A DNA stretch of 64,000 nt from Montifringilla adamsi (GCA_017590115.1 JAGGNK010011225.1:249387-313386), one strand, 5' to 3'; shown: positions 1 to 12,960, counted from the stretch's first letter. Made by a program: numbers and translations. Notes: generated from the letters alone by a model not told the origin.

Positions 1-1829
1 TAAATACAAATGCAACTCATTTTGCTGCAGTCTATCCATCTAGTGTTCTGTGCTTGTGGGCACAAAGTTACCAGTACCAGTTAACATGACTGAGAGTTAA
101 AAAGGAAATACATGTTCTTCTATCAGAAACAGAATGGCTGAAGTTAAAAGATTACAAGATATCCTGCAGTTTTGAAGCTTGCTGTTCCTTGCCTGCTTAA
201 ATAAAGGGAAGTGGAGCTAAATGATACATTTCTGCATAATTGAAAATGCACAAACACAGGGAGAGAGACAAAAAGAGAGAAAGCTAACTGGAAGCACTTT
301 CCCAAGCAAGTTACTTGATCTTGGCCAACAGAACCTGCAGTTTCAAGCCATTTAGGCACTCTGGAAAATTTGCTCTGGATATGAAACACATTTACTCAGC
401 ACCCGTCAATTCTGTGCTGCAGCCAGCCCTGGGGAAAGAGAGGTCTCGGTGGCTGCAGCCAGCACTCTGGGCAGCTTCCAGTCCTCCTCTCCTGCCAACA
501 GTAAATAAAAGCATAATGAAATAAGAACAGCTAATGCTAATGCCCTAGAGCTGATGTTGGAACGAGGAGCGTGAGACCGGAGAATAGCAAGCAGCCTCTC
601 CTCTCTACTACAAAGCACTTGCAGCCCAGATACATCCCGAGCCAGGCTGATTTTCTGTGGATTCAGTAGCTCTGAGAGGGTTCTCTCCTCCACTAATTCA
701 TTCAGCCTTCTCTCAGGCTGCACTGATCGATGTTTTCTACACAGGCAGCCACACCAAGGAAAGAGAGAATCAATATTCACTTTGGTCATGGCCTCTCCAG
801 TCCTCAGCCATTCCCATATGTGTCCTTGTGTTAACGACCCCATGGAAGGGATAGGAATGAGATCAGCAGCTGACAGCAGGGCCCTGTGCCACAGAAATTT
901 CCAAATAATGTTCTTTCTCTGTCTCTTAGGAACACATAATGCAGCTGATACTCCTGCCCTTTTCTTACACCTTTTTCTGTGCATACAATTCATCTGGCAA
1001 ATATATATCAAAGTAAATGTAAGAAAAGAAGATTAAAATTAAAACTTTGTAAATGAGCTCAAAAAACCAAATCAATGTGAAAACTGGTTTACTGAAGTTT
1101 TGCTCCATTCACATAGTGTATGTTAGTATTTAGTAACATGAAGAAATTACAGATGTGACTTAAGCCTTCTAAGACTTTATGTTAGTTTTTCCCCCTGCAA
1201 AATTAAAGTCTCTGTGGAGGAAGCATGGCATGAAAGAACTAAGAATTGTGATGACAAGATGGTCAGTATTATTGACATTTTCCTTCCATATTTTAATTTG
1301 ATAGAACTAGGTAAACACCTTTCCTAAAACAATGAACCCAAATTGAATTCAATTGAGTTACTGAGTGAAAGAATGAATTACTTTCTTAATTTCCCTTAGG
1401 AAAGAAAGGTCTCTGCATTACTCGTACATGCCATCAAATTAAAATGGTGTGAAGAAGTACAAGTTACTCAGCAATGAAATGTTGTGGAGTAAATGGGAGG
1501 CAAATGTAAAAAATCCTCTCTGAGCAGCCAAGAAGAAAATTCCTTCATGATACATGTAGGTGACATAATCTTGGGACAGCCTTTCCGTAGGTGTGGGCCG
1601 TCTTTGCATGTTCCCCAGGAGAAATCTGCACATTGTTTGTCAAAATGACTGTAGATTTATGTCTTTGTTTTCTTAGAAATATGAATCTTTGTCTATCCAT
1701 TGATTTTCAGTCTAGAATTAAACTTTACAATCATGTCGTACATCAGTCCTTATAAGTTTGCCACAGACTTTCAAGCTCTTTCCTTAAGTTCCTATTTTCA
1801 AGCTGAATTGAAGCATGTCTTCTGCAATT

Positions 1830-1848
1830 AAAAAAAAAAAAAAAAAAA
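1830..1848. repeat. Poly-A tract (19 A)
   Basis: An uninterrupted run of 19 A, followed by a second shorter A run after CAG. No retrocopy or flanking target-site duplication could be recognised upstream, so it may be a simple homopolymer rather than the tail of a retroposed RNA. Confidence 0.9.
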
Positions 1849-4603
1849 CAGAAAAAATCAAGCATCGATTTAAACACATCAGGTGTTAGAAAACTGTCAG
1901 ACAGAATCTGATTCTTCATCTAAGTTGTCTCATGGTTTTCCTCGTGTGCTTCATCGGTCTCTGGGCATCTGTGAACTCCTTCTAATGCAATAATGAAATG
2001 GGATTGAGGAAATTAACTTCTTGGTCTCTACACAGCAATTGACCAGTGTAAAATATCCCTGAAAACTTATATTTCCATTGAAAGAAATAGGAGAATCTAT
2101 AAATTTTAAAAATTACTTACATAGTATCTAAAAGTGCCCGGACTAGACCCTTCAGAGAAAGATGCAAGCAGTTTCACATTCCACAGTTATAAAGCAATGT
2201 GTCAGAAAGGGATATTGTTCCTATCCCAACCTCACACGAAGTTTGTTTATGCCTTGAAGAACAAATTTATTTAAATTACTTTTGGAGATAACTTTTATTC
2301 CATGCTGTAAATCAGGGTGGCTTATTGGAAAACACTCATTAGTGGTCAGTTTTCTAAACCCCAGCGCTGATAGTATCTGACATCACTTTCTTCAGCATTA
2401 TCCTTCAAAAAACTACTCACTCCAGCCCATAGTCTTGTGTAAGCTGAAAACATTACATAAATACATTGCTTCACAGGTAGAACAAAGTTTCAGTGTGTGA
2501 AAAGAAGTCAATATTTGCCCAATTTTCATACTGAAACTCCAGCCAGGTAACTGGTGAGTCAAAGATGGGATGTGTCATGCTGGAAGTGCCTCCACAGGCA
2601 CTGGGGAGAAGAGGCTGAGCTGTGACACAGTTTCAAATGCACCTTGGTGGAGTTGTAATCAGACATCTGTGTGGGGACTTCAACAACTTTCCTTCTCCTC
2701 CTTTGTCTGAGGTCCAGTCACATTTTGTTTTGATCTTTGTACTGGCATGTTTCACTGCTGGGTAGGGGACACCTCATCCTCCTCATGTCCTTAGTCCTGA
2801 TGACATTATTAGGCATGCTGGTGAGGCCCAGGCCCAGGCCCAGCCTTTGGGAGGAAAACAAAAATAGATTTTTAAGTAGGAAGCACTTTTCCCATGTTGT
2901 AGAGTCACAACAGTTCCAAAATGAGAAAGCATATTTTTAGTGATTAGCTGCAGTTAATCCTAAGAATGCTTCAGGCTTTGTAATAAGTCAAACACAATAT
3001 CCTCTCCTCCTTGGAGAAGTGAGATGTGGGGTTTCAGAGTGGGAGAACAAAAGGATTACAAATGAGGTATTTGCAATAATTCCTCCACAGCAGCTATACA
3101 CGCTACATAATATTCCCCCCTAAACCAGAAATCTGCCTTGAATAAAAGGAAAAAAATGACATTAGGAGAAAGAAGTCATATCTACAAACTGCACGTAAAT
3201 CAGAAGTTCATTAGGGGAGTATGCAGGGAAGCTTTTGTAATGTAATTTTGCTACCAACTAGTTTTCACAAGAGTAAAGTAAGGCTTTCAAAAGTATCATT
3301 GCTCTAAGTAATTCAAATTACCTACTCTACCTGATACTATCTCTTCCCATAGAGATTACAAAGCACTTAAATTTTTACTCACTTTGTTACAGAAACCCCC
3401 GAGGAAGATTTCAATCCATTTGCAAGCACTGCTGTGAGAAGAAAAGAAAAGATACCAGAAGTTCTCAAAATGACCTCCAGCACATCTAGAGTTAAAAGCT
3501 CCTTACAAGTATTGTCTCTATATCATGAAGTTCTTTGTTCAGTAATTTCCCATTGAGTCACACAAAAAAACCCACTCTGGACCAAAACTCAGTCTACAAG
3601 AGTTCAGCGAAGAAACAATAATTCCTGTTGCTTTGTCCCCTTCTTTTTTCTAACACTGAAATAGAAAAGATTCTATGTGTTCTACTCTTTCCAAGCATGA
3701 GTGTACTCCTATTATTCAGAATATTACTTTAATTTTAAAAGGAAAAGGCGTGGGCTTATAGATGAGATTGCTGATGATGTCTGAAGTGTCAGGTGATCTC
3801 CGCCGTGCGGGTGGCCATAGATGGCTCAGCTGTCATTCAGAGGCATGTACCCTCTCCTAGGACATCTCCTATTTTGTAGCAGTCCAAAGCCTTGCTTTTA
3901 TTTAGGCTAACCTCCCTCTGACACCCACAGGGGTGTGTTATAGCACAGGTTATTAGGGAAGGTATCGCTCGGTTTCTGTCCCTCCCCACAGCAAGCAAGA
4001 CCCACACTTTGCAGTGTGGAAATGTACTCTGTATCGACACAAAAGTGCTGGGACATCTTATTCCTCTCACAGCCCAAAGGGGAATTTAGGAGTGTGGCTG
4101 TGCTTTAGTCTGGCTTGCCACAGGGCTGCACCAGACTCGGTGGCTTGCAGAGTTTTCCAGCAAGGCTGCTCCTCAGGGGAGCTGAAAGGGTCTTGGATTG
4201 GGGCAGGTGAGAGCTGGCCTGGCTTCAATCAAAAGCATTTCTAGTAAGGGTTTTGTACTGACATACAAGCGGTTCACTAAATTCTGTTTTGTGTGCTGAA
4301 GTTTGAGCAACTCCAAACTAAAAAAAAATTAAAAAGAAGATGAAGAGGAGGAAGACTGTGCCGAATAAAAAGACCCAAAGAATGAAACTTCCCATAAGTG
4401 CTACTGCCTGCTGTGCTTTGAAACCCATGGGTGAAAATCCAGGATTCTTTGAACCAGGAGAGCTTTGCCTTCATCTTTGGTGTACCTAGGCTTCCACGCA
4501 AGGTCACTGCTTGCTGTCTTTACAGGTCCTACAGCTTGACATGCCTGCAAATTTCCTGCAGGTCACAACAGCTGCATGAGGAACACGTGCCATCCGGAAC
4601 AGA

Positions 4604-4629
4604 GCAGCAGGGAAGGGGCAGCAGGGAAG
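4604..4629. repeat. Short tandem duplication, GCAGCAGGGAAG x2
   Basis: The 12-base word GCAGCAGGGAAG occurs at 4604 and again at 4618, a period of 14. It sits directly beside the CR1 tail that follows. This looks like a small local duplication with no assigned role. Confidence 0.7.
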
Positions 4630-4633
4630 TTGC

Positions 4634-4752
4634 CTGCTGAAATGGTCTACTGGAAGGTGTCCCACCCATGGAAGCAGATGATGTCCCTGGGTGTTGGAAT
4701 CAGATAGTCTTTAAGGTTTCTCCCAACCCAAGGCATTCTACCACTCTATAAA
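4634..4752 (+). mobile_element. CR1 LINE 3' end fragment, forward orientation
   Basis: The stretch reads like the sense-strand 3' end of an avian CR1 element. It has a GAAGGTGTCCC-type block, a CCCATGG block, then GTTGGAATCAGATAGTCTTTAAGG and TCCCAACCCAAGGCATTCTA, the diverged form of the usual 'ttggaactagatgatctttaaggtcccttccaaccc...attctatgattcta' tail. Only the last part of the element is present, as expected for CR1, which is nearly always 5'-truncated. It carries no usable coding sequence. The 8-bp terminal repeats have decayed, so the copy is moderately old. Orientation is clear from the ATTCTA end lying to the right. Confidence 0.85.
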
Positions 4753-6443
4753 AAAGACACCATTGTGGTAAAGTGGGCAAATGTCTGTATTATTGTGTCT
4801 GGCTGCTTCCTGTCCCAGCTGCACCTTGCTGCCTGTGAACACACAGCTAAACCAAAGCTAACTATACAACTGACCAGCAGCATACCAGCAGAAAAGGTGA
4901 CATGATCGGGGTCTCCTGGCAGCTGACAAGACATCTCAGAGAGCAACTTGCTCACCAGCTTCTCTGGGGCTGGCACAGGACAGAATCTCTCAACCCAAAA
5001 CATGGTCTTTAGAAACACCTGGAGCTTCTGAAAATGGCTGTGTTGTATCAATAACTGAGGGAATCATAGAACTAGAGAGGGAAATACACACATGTCTTAA
5101 GATACAGCTTCCATGAAAAAAAAAAAAGCAAGAAAACAAAACAATGTTAGTGTTCTCCCAGCAATGCCTCTTGCATTTACTCCAGCACACTATATTTGGT
5201 ATGGCTGTTCCTGTAGGAGAGCTACTCTCTGACAAGTCCTCATGTAGAACCAGCAAACCTCTAGGGAGTTTAAGGCAGCTTTTATTTAGACCCACGCTTT
5301 GTTATGATACCAAGTTTAGCCTCAGTCATGCTGCTTACTGATATTCCAATGTCTGTGGCTGCTCACAAGCTCAGGGTCCACATTTCTTGGGTTTCATTGA
5401 TTTCACAGCATCACTGCCCATGCAAAACTCTGCTCCTGTTAATCCAAAGACTGTAGCTCAGATGTTTGGCAATGGAGAGAGGGTGGTGGCAAAGACAGCA
5501 TGCAATGTACACTGATGAGGACAGGAACACTGTGTAGCTGTCAGCAAAGAAAGGGAGGCTCATCTTGCAGCAGCAATATTTGGGACAGAAGGCTGGAAGA
5601 TCAATTTAACTCCTTTGATGTGTCATATCTTGCTAGTAAAGGTTTAAATGCTATTTCTGTCTGCCACATTGATTTTCATTATCGTGGATCCTCTTCCTGA
5701 GGTAAAGAATTTCTCTCAGAGAAGTTTCCTAAACTTGTTTAGCTTGCAGTGATGTTATGTTTTAAACTACAACACAAATACCTGCATGCATATATGCACC
5801 AGCTCTTATTATTCATAAGAAATTTGTGTATGGCACTGTGTAATTTTAGTATTCCATGACAGAAGCATTTAAATTATGATTTTTCATCAAAATAAAAAGA
5901 AAAAAGGAAAGAAATCATAACTCATCCAACTTGCAAGTACAACACCCTGTCCTGCTGCCCCTCTTCCATTAATCTGGAGACTGGGAGGCATTAAGTGACT
6001 CAAGACCTTTGAATCTGCCCCCTCAGAAACTCTGACAGCTCAGAACATTGTACATTATCCGTTATTGTTCCAAAATATCAGCTTGCACACTCCAAAACTA
6101 TTTAAGAAATACTGATTTAATCATATACTCCCCCACATTTTTGCAACTGCCATCACTACTGTGAGTGTTAATATGCTGAGTGGGACAATTGTGGTGTTTT
6201 GCTGCTCTAAAGAAAATTTTTTTTGTCATAAATTCCAGGAATGGGTTCTTTCTGCTGTTTTAGCTACTTCATGTAACAAATAATCTTTGCAATAGGAGAA
6301 TTCGGCTCATCATGCAGATTTGTGTTCTTTATAAGTGGAAAATAATAGCAGACAGTTCCTCCTGTGTCATTGCTTTTATTCCAGTCAAGGTTGATAAAAT
6401 ATTTCTTGGAGAGAAATGAACAAATCAACCTGCATGGGAAACC

Positions 6444-6487
6444 TGATGATGATGACGATGATGGTGATGATGATGACGACAATGATA
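6444..6487. repeat. Imperfect (GAT)n trinucleotide microsatellite
   Basis: About 14 units of GAT interrupted by GAC and GGT variants. Read on the minus strand the tract gives a serine-rich run in one open frame, which is a by-product of the repeat and not evidence for a protein. The interruptions suggest an older, more stable array. Confidence 0.85.
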
Positions 6488-8611
6488 AGCACAAGTTTGG
6501 GGGTGACATTCTGGTGTAGTGCAGTTCCTTCCCTATGGCACTTGGGATTTGGCTGGTGAGGCCTGATAGGAGATCAATGAAAGTCCTTAAGGCTGAGATG
6601 AAAACCATGCATGATGTTACTGCTGGAGGAGATGTTTGGAGGAGCCTGAGTGTTCCCAGAATAGTACAGTTCCTCTAACATAGCTACAAGCAACACATCC
6701 AGCTCCAAAGAGATTCTTTTTCTAGGCTTGGATCTAAGGAGGTGGGGGGTGACGAACAGTAGAAGGCTGACAATGACAAACAGGCATTAATTTGAAGGAA
6801 AGTAATACATCTACTAAACTCTTAAAGACTAACAGCATAAAGCCTTGCCAATCTCATCACTTTCCCCAAATATAATAATGTCAGGATTTTGGTGTTCTTA
6901 GGGAAAAAAAAAGAAAGAGCACAATGTTTAAGACTACAACATAGCATTTTGCAGCATTATAGTAATTATAAATACACCGCAATCTGGAAATATATAAAAT
7001 GAGAGTGCTTTTTTTGCCTTTTTGTCTGGGCTTTGGTGTTGCAGTCGGTCCTGCATAGTCATATACATCAGCCATGTGGTAGCACATGGAGGCCCTGGCA
7101 GTGTAAAAAAGCTACTGGATATTGCAATAATTGCACTGTAACTTTATGAAATGTCCTGTACAGTTAGCATCCCACAGTATACTTATTGTTTTGTATAGTC
7201 ACATGATTAGGATTTAATGCCCCTGGGCTGCATTTTTGAAGGGATTGTCTGGGTGTTTATGTTTTTCACTGCTCCTGGAAGAGCTCACCTTCCTGAGCAG
7301 TCTGGTGAATGCAGTTCAGCATGTCTCAGATCCTCCATGGAAAGAAAGGGAAGATCTTGTGGTTATACCCAGATATTTCATTTTCTTAGGCATCAGGTAC
7401 TTACTCTCTAGACAGCTTGGTTCTCTGGCTTACAGCTGTGGGTTTCCCCTGCTGTCTTGGTTGTGTGCAGAAAATACAATTCAATTACTTCTTCCATGTG
7501 GAGAAGATGCAGAGAGTCAGCAGTGATAGATAGATCCCTGCAGGGCAGAAAGACCCATCCTCTGAAAAATAATGAACCCTGTAGCAAAGGAAAAGAAAAA
7601 GAAGAAAAAAAAAGCTTGGCAGAACACAGCTTACAACTGAAGACCCCACGGCCCTGAGTGAACTGAAGTTGAAAGTTCATGTAGCTTTGAATCATTGCTC
7701 GAGGCTCTCTTCAGAGTCAAAAGGATCTCAGTTCATACACTGGTTACACATTTAATCCTGCTTTAGCGGCTGCAATCAAGTCAAAAGTTTTTACTGTTTG
7801 GGAGGGTTTTGAGTGAAAGCTGATACCGCGTGTGGCGAGAGAGAGCTTTCTTCAATTCCACAGATCTGAAATAATCAGTACCACAGTGTGAGCTCCACTT
7901 CATTCAGATGCAGTGTAGGCCAAAACTTCTTTCCTAGTCCTGGATATTCTTCACAGAGGTGCGAGCCTGAACATTTCTGAAGCAAACACTGGCATTATCA
8001 ATCACAGCAGCACCTGAACAAGTGATCTGATTTTAAAAATGGAAACTGTTGGTGCTTTTTCACCTCTGAACATCAGACAGTATGTTCACAGCTTTCTCTG
8101 GACGGAGGTATTTGATATTAGCCACTGTTTTGCAATTTTCTCTCTCTTCCATTATAAATGTGGGTGCGAAAACCTGGGTACCACTATTGTTTGCAATAAG
8201 AAGCAGTAAATATCTATTCATCACTGCTTCACCAAGTTCACATTAATTATAAACACTGGTAATGGGCTGCCTTTGATGTCATTGCATTCATTATTAGGAT
8301 TTCTCTGCCTACTGTGAAAATCAGTATATTTGGGGATCTTCTTAATGGAAGCAGTTCATTTGGATATGTATAAAATTGTTGATCTTGCAAAACAATGTCT
8401 GACTATATATTTTTGAACTTCTCTCTCTTCCCCAAACCAAATTTTGCCAGTTATGTTTGTGGGGAAAAAAAAAAATCATTCATTGTGTGGCAGAACACAG
8501 ACTGGAAAATCTTCCCAATGCTCTTTGTCCAACTTGTAGATATGGTGATGTTTACTTTCTCTGCTTACCGAGAAGCCTGAACAGATAGTATCAGTTCAAG
8601 GATCCTCTCCA

Positions 8612-8627
8612 CAGTGCATGTGCACTG
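8612..8627. repeat. Small palindrome, 7-bp arms
   Basis: CAGTGCA-TG-TGCACTG is a perfect inverted repeat with a 2-base centre. It is too short to imply a structural RNA and may be chance. Confidence 0.6.
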
Positions 8628-8807
8628 ATGTAAATAACAAGCAGCAGCACACACTGTGCCCTCAGCAAAGCCTGGGCTGGGTGATGGCAGCCTTGCTCCT
8701 ACAGAGGAGCAACTGCATTTGCAGATGGTTTCAGAGAAATCAGACAGTGGCAGAAGAAAAAGACTCTGTGACTGTAGTCACCTCTTCCCAGGTGTCCTGT
8801 ACGTCAA

Positions 8808-8823
8808 TTTTTTTTTTTTTTTT
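8808..8823. repeat. Poly-T tract (16 T)
   Basis: A run of 16 T bounded by GTCAA and CCTGG. It could be the complement of a retroposon tail, but no retrocopy is recognisable on the side where one would be expected. Confidence 0.85.
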
Positions 8824-8983
8824 CCTGGATAAGCTGGAAAATACATTTGAAACACACACAGGGATATTTTTCAGCCACTTTAAACCATGGAGGGGAAGTT
8901 TTGTAGGCTACAGAATAGGTGAGTGCAGTTTCAAAAACCTTTACCCTCTTTTTGGAGTCTGACACCTAATGGTAGTGAATTTG

Positions 8984-9030
8984 TTAGCCTTTCCATAAGG
9001 CTAATAAGCATAAGCTTATTAGGCATAAGC
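8984..9030. repeat. Overlapping inverted repeats / potential hairpins
   Basis: Two perfect inverted repeats overlap. TTAGCCT (8984-8990) pairs with AGGCTAA (8998-9004), and CTAATAAGC (9001-9009) pairs with GCTTATTAG (9014-9022) around a 4-base ATAA loop. The word GCATAAGC also recurs at 9008 and 9023. They form two mutually exclusive stem-loops sharing one arm. The function is unknown, and neither stem is long enough to claim a microRNA precursor. Confidence 0.65.
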
Positions 9031-9614
9031 ATCTGTTTCCATCCATGATGGACCAACTGAATTGCCTCCAAAACTGCTGACATTCTCCTCTTAAAAGTCA
9101 TTGGCAGCAGCTGAGCAGAATCAAGCTATGGTATGGGGCTTGTGGAAAGAGCAACCCGCCACACACACATCCTTGCCCAGACAAGTTGCATTGCACAGAT
9201 CTCATTTCTCTAGGAATTCAGACTCTAAAAATATTTTATTTTTGCCCTCTTTTTCTATGCATTTCATTCAGCTGTGCTTCAATCACTCTCTGCCAGACTT
9301 TCTTGCTCTTGTGAGGCTGGAGAAGTCATAAATATGGCAGGTCCCTTTGAGCGTTAATGCTGGATGCTGTCCATGACTTCTGAGCTGCAATATGTGAGCC
9401 AGCGATACCACAAAGAGAGAGTTTATATTCCTTCCCTATTACATATTTTTAGTGTGTAAATCCGCAGAGCAGAAGAAATTTATAGCAAAATGAGTGGTCA
9501 TGGGGAAAGTAATCTCCATATAAAGCAGTGCCAGATACCTCTCTGTTTGGAACTCCTTCTATTGGGAAGTTTCCCACCAGGCTGAATGAAGCCTTCAGCC
9601 ACTGCTGTTCTTTT

Positions 9615-9640
9615 TTTGTGCCTCAGTTTTGTGCCTCAGT
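9615..9640. repeat. Exact 13-bp tandem duplication
   Basis: TTTGTGCCTCAGT is repeated twice back to back with no mismatch. It is a recent-looking slippage or duplication event. No further copies are adjacent. Confidence 0.8.
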
Positions 9641-10808
9641 GACAGGGGGTCAGTGACATTGTTTATCCATTATTCATTTAGCAATGCCTCTGGGAAGCAA
9701 CTTAATGTCACGTATTTTTCACTTACATGAATTGCAATAAACTGGTTTCTTCTTCAAGCTTGCCTGCACTGAGAAAATTTTCTAAGTTCTTTTACAGCCA
9801 GCACAGCTTAAGCTGTTTGGAGGCTGCAGGAAGGATGTGGTAATAGACAGCATGAGGTGAGTGATTGTTTTTTACCAATGTGGCTTCAGACTGTGGCACT
9901 AGCTACATTTACTAAAACATGAACTATTAAGACCACATAAACCAGAAATATTTTGGCTTTGTTGAAATACACATTATCTGTCTCCCTTGGACTGAAAATG
10001 CTTCTATTCCACAAACTGCTCATTCTCTCTTGAAAGGCCTGGCTTTCATTGGAAGATTTGAGTTTTTCTTCCTTTGCTTTCCTAGCCTTCTTTAAAGCAG
10101 GGTATTTTAAGTCAATATATCACTAACAAGCCCAGATGAGATTTCAGTGTAGCCTTTACTGTCAGAATCAAAATTACATGAAGTACTGAATTTTGAGGCA
10201 GTGATATGTGTGCAGTCAAGAGAAGCTAAATTCTGATCTGGCCGGGTGAAATGCTCCCGGTTAAATCCCATCACGTGCAGGCCTCTGCACAACCAACATA
10301 TTTGTGCACTAATAAAACTGAAGGGCTGGAAAGAGAAAAAGATTCTTTCTAGGTCTAATAGGAAGGATGTGAATAAATCACAGCTGAAAACATGGAGCTG
10401 AAAAGTTTGGTGGATACCCAAGGGATGGAGATAGTAGTTCCTTTGTTGAAGGAAGGCAGCTGAGGAGAAAGAGGAGGTGCTACACAGAAGGGAAAACTCA
10501 TGTCTGTCCTCAGGACCTCCTGGAATGAACAGCATATGGGTCACTGGAAGTAGTGGATTAAAAATTATCCTGTAGTTGCAAAGATACATTTTCTGAAGAA
10601 GTGAAATTTGCTGTGTTTCAGCTGGAGTCAGATGCACATGTTTCACTCCTTTAGACACTCTCCAAAAATAGGAGAAGCAAGGTGGGTTGTTAAAGCATGA
10701 ATCCAAGTCCTTGTGTGAAAACACTTCCCTTGGCATGGCAGGCATTTCTACCTCAGGATAAGGCATGGCCAGGTTAGGATAGTGGGGGCCATGCCCACGG
10801 AGCCACAA

Positions 10809-12960
10809 TCAGTCAGAAGTGCTCAGCCTGTCCCGGGAGCAGCAGAGGACCCTGCTTTTCCCACAGCTGCTGTATCCCCTCCATACTGGGCCTCTGGCAT
10901 GAGGAGGCAAAGGCTGTGCTTTGCAATGTGCCAGGAATGGGGACATAGGGAAGAGGAGAAAGCAGGAAAAATTAGTTGTCTCTCAGCCTTTACCAAGCCA
11001 TTTTCCTCCTGAGAACTGATCCAGGGCTCCCTGTGAAATCAGGAAGCACGTGGCCATACTAAGAGGCACTAGGACCATCCCAAAGGAAGGAGAGAGCCTT
11101 TTTCGAAGCAGAAATAATCTGTATTTCCTTTTGGTATTCCCATACCTTCTCAGATGGGCTATGCTCTCATCTTACGCTACCCCTGGAGCAGGTTTGGCTT
11201 CCAGGATTCCCACAGCTTTGGAGGACAGTAAAGGCAACTGGAACTGTTCACTGACCTCTGCAAAGGGGCTGTCACCCCCAAAAGGGCTGGTCACTTTTCC
11301 CACCCCCTTTTCTTTCCAGGGCCAACCATAAAGGAGATTCAGTAGTCCGTTGGCAAGGGTGCAAACCCAGGTTTAAATTAGGTCATGAGGACCTGTGTGT
11401 GCACTGAGAGGAACCAGCTTGTTCACACCTCCATGTCCTCTACCTGACCAGGAGAATGCCTGATTCCCAAGCTGGAATTTCTGTCTGGCCAAGTGTCCCA
11501 ACACAGGACCGTGACCTGTCTGCTGTGGAACGCCCCTGGAAGGAGGTGCCTGTCTCTCTCCTCTGCTCCCCTGCCCCACAGCCAAAGCAGCCTTACACCT
11601 CAGGGCCAAAGCTAGGGTGCCATGCACAGGTCTCCCTTGAGCTCTGCACTGAGTGCAAAGGATGCCTGAGGGCACACAGCACCTTTCCATCATCCCAGAA
11701 TTAGTTTCTCTGCAAACCAGTTTCATACTTGCAGACACTTGAGGGTGTATGTCCCTCCTTCTTCTTGCCTCCCAGAAGCTAAGATTCTCACATAAAATTC
11801 AAATGAAGATGGTTTTGGTGGGATACTCAGTAAAAAAAAAAAAACATGTTGAATGGTGAGACAACAAATCCTTTCTGTCTCTAAGAAATGACTGTATGTG
11901 GTCCTTAGTGCTAGACTGCCCAGATTGCCTGCTATCTAATGAACCCTTATCTTGCCTCTACCAAACATTTGATATAATCAAGGCTTTACACATTTGCTTT
12001 AGTCTATTCTTACTTCAGCTGACAAGGTGGTGAGAACTGCCTTACTAGTTCTCTTGAGGCATTCCTGGTGGCTCTCCAGGTTGCTAAATCATCATCCATG
12101 CAGATCCTTCCTGAATTGGTGGCTTAAACACAACTTCCATGCCCTCCCTCAGTTGGATTACAGGATGGGGTGGCCAAGGAGTTACTCTGACCACCGTGCT
12201 AAAGGCAGCAAGCCCCTCTCATCCTTGCACAGCCACTGCTCAGGTTCAGGTTTACAGTGAGTTCAGTGCTCCCTATGCAGTCATGAAGCTTATGGGCTGC
12301 ACAATATGGATCATGAACTGTCAGAAAACTTCCCTGCATTTTCTCCATGGCAGACAGATGTGTAGGTGGCATTTTTTTTGTCTCAGAAGCCTGCAGCTTG
12401 ATGATTCACCAGCACAAGCTTTGATGACTCCTACCCTCCAGTGTTGTTTCCTGCTCTGTGGTTACACTGGTTGCCCAGCTGGCAAGCTGAGAGGAAACCT
12501 GCGAAGAGAGGGTGTGTGAGCCAAAGGAGCCTTGCAGTGAACAGAGCAGGCTGTGACTGGTGTGTCATCCACTTTTCATATGATCAGGTGTCCCCTTGGA
12601 GAGTGTGTCTCTCATGTATACTGCATGCTAGGCAATATATTCCTGTGGCACACAGAAATACGGGAGTGCGAAACCCTTTTGGAAGCTGCTTGTCAGTGTC
12701 TTCCCATCCTGGCCGCAGGGGTTGTAGTCCCAGGTGGAATCAAAGATCAAGGTTTTTCCCAGCATGTGGACCATGCCACCCCAGCTTCCTGCTGTGTCCT
12801 AACTGGAGGTACAGCTCCAGCCATGGCCCCGTGAGAAAGGGTTAGCAGGTGATCCTGCTGTGCCACAAGCAGGCATCCATCCAGGCAAAGCAGGGAACGG
12901 CAGCAGCACACCAGTGTTAGCCCCCTGGAAAAAGGGCACCTCCTCCCCAGAGGGAAGGTA
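10809..12960. other. Relatively GC-rich non-coding segment, no gene identified
   Basis: By eye this segment is richer in G+C than its flanks and carries several overlapping open frames of 70-134 codons on both strands. None shows a domain, signal peptide or membrane pattern that I can name. Open frames are longer here partly because GC-rich DNA has fewer stop codons. It could hold a degraded mobile element or an unannotated exon, but nothing in it is recognisable. A 13-A run lies near 11831-11843. Confidence 0.4.

Larger units (their letters stand above)
1..4633. other. Non-coding, AT-rich unique sequence, no gene seen
   Basis: I see no recognisable coding exon, RNA gene or full mobile element here. 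A 19-A run lies at 1830-1848, a triple GGCCCA tandem at 2825-2843 and a small 7-bp-arm palindrome at 2585-2602. A minus-strand open frame of about 200 codons (406-1011) begins with TTG, has its first in-frame ATG at 991-993, and encodes a protein I do not recognise. I treat it as chance. Nothing else stands out. Confidence 0.6.
4753..10106. other. Non-coding stretch with simple repeats, no gene seen
   Basis: No exon or RNA gene could be supported. Contents are an imperfect GAT trinucleotide tract (6444-6487), a 16-T run (8808-8823), a palindrome centred on 8619 (7-bp arms CAGTGCA/TGCACTG), nested hairpins at 8984-9030 and a 13-bp tandem duplication at 9615-9640. All open frames are short and lack family resemblance. 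The sequence between these items looks unique. Confidence 0.6.

Noticed and set aside
406..1011. Minus-strand open frame of about 201 codons
   Set aside because: It opens with TTG, has no recognisable domain, and no splice or promoter context supports it. One hydrophobic patch near the C-terminal end is not enough to call a membrane protein.
5068..5090. GAATCATAGAACTAGAGAGGG as a CR1 tail
   Set aside because: Only the GAATCATAGAA word matches. The following TTGGAAGG and GATCAT blocks are absent.
5990..6030. AAGTGACTCAAGACCTTTGAATCTG as a MIR-like fragment
   Set aside because: The similarity is too short to separate from chance, and no neighbouring SINE blocks were recognised.
6264..6608. 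Serine-rich protein encoded on the minus strand
   Set aside because: The serine run is the translated complement of the GAT trinucleotide repeat.
10107..10808. Minus-strand open frame of about 233 codons as a gene
   Set aside because: It has a TTG start, an F/S/L-rich anonymous product and no known motif. Kept only as a finding, not annotated as coding.
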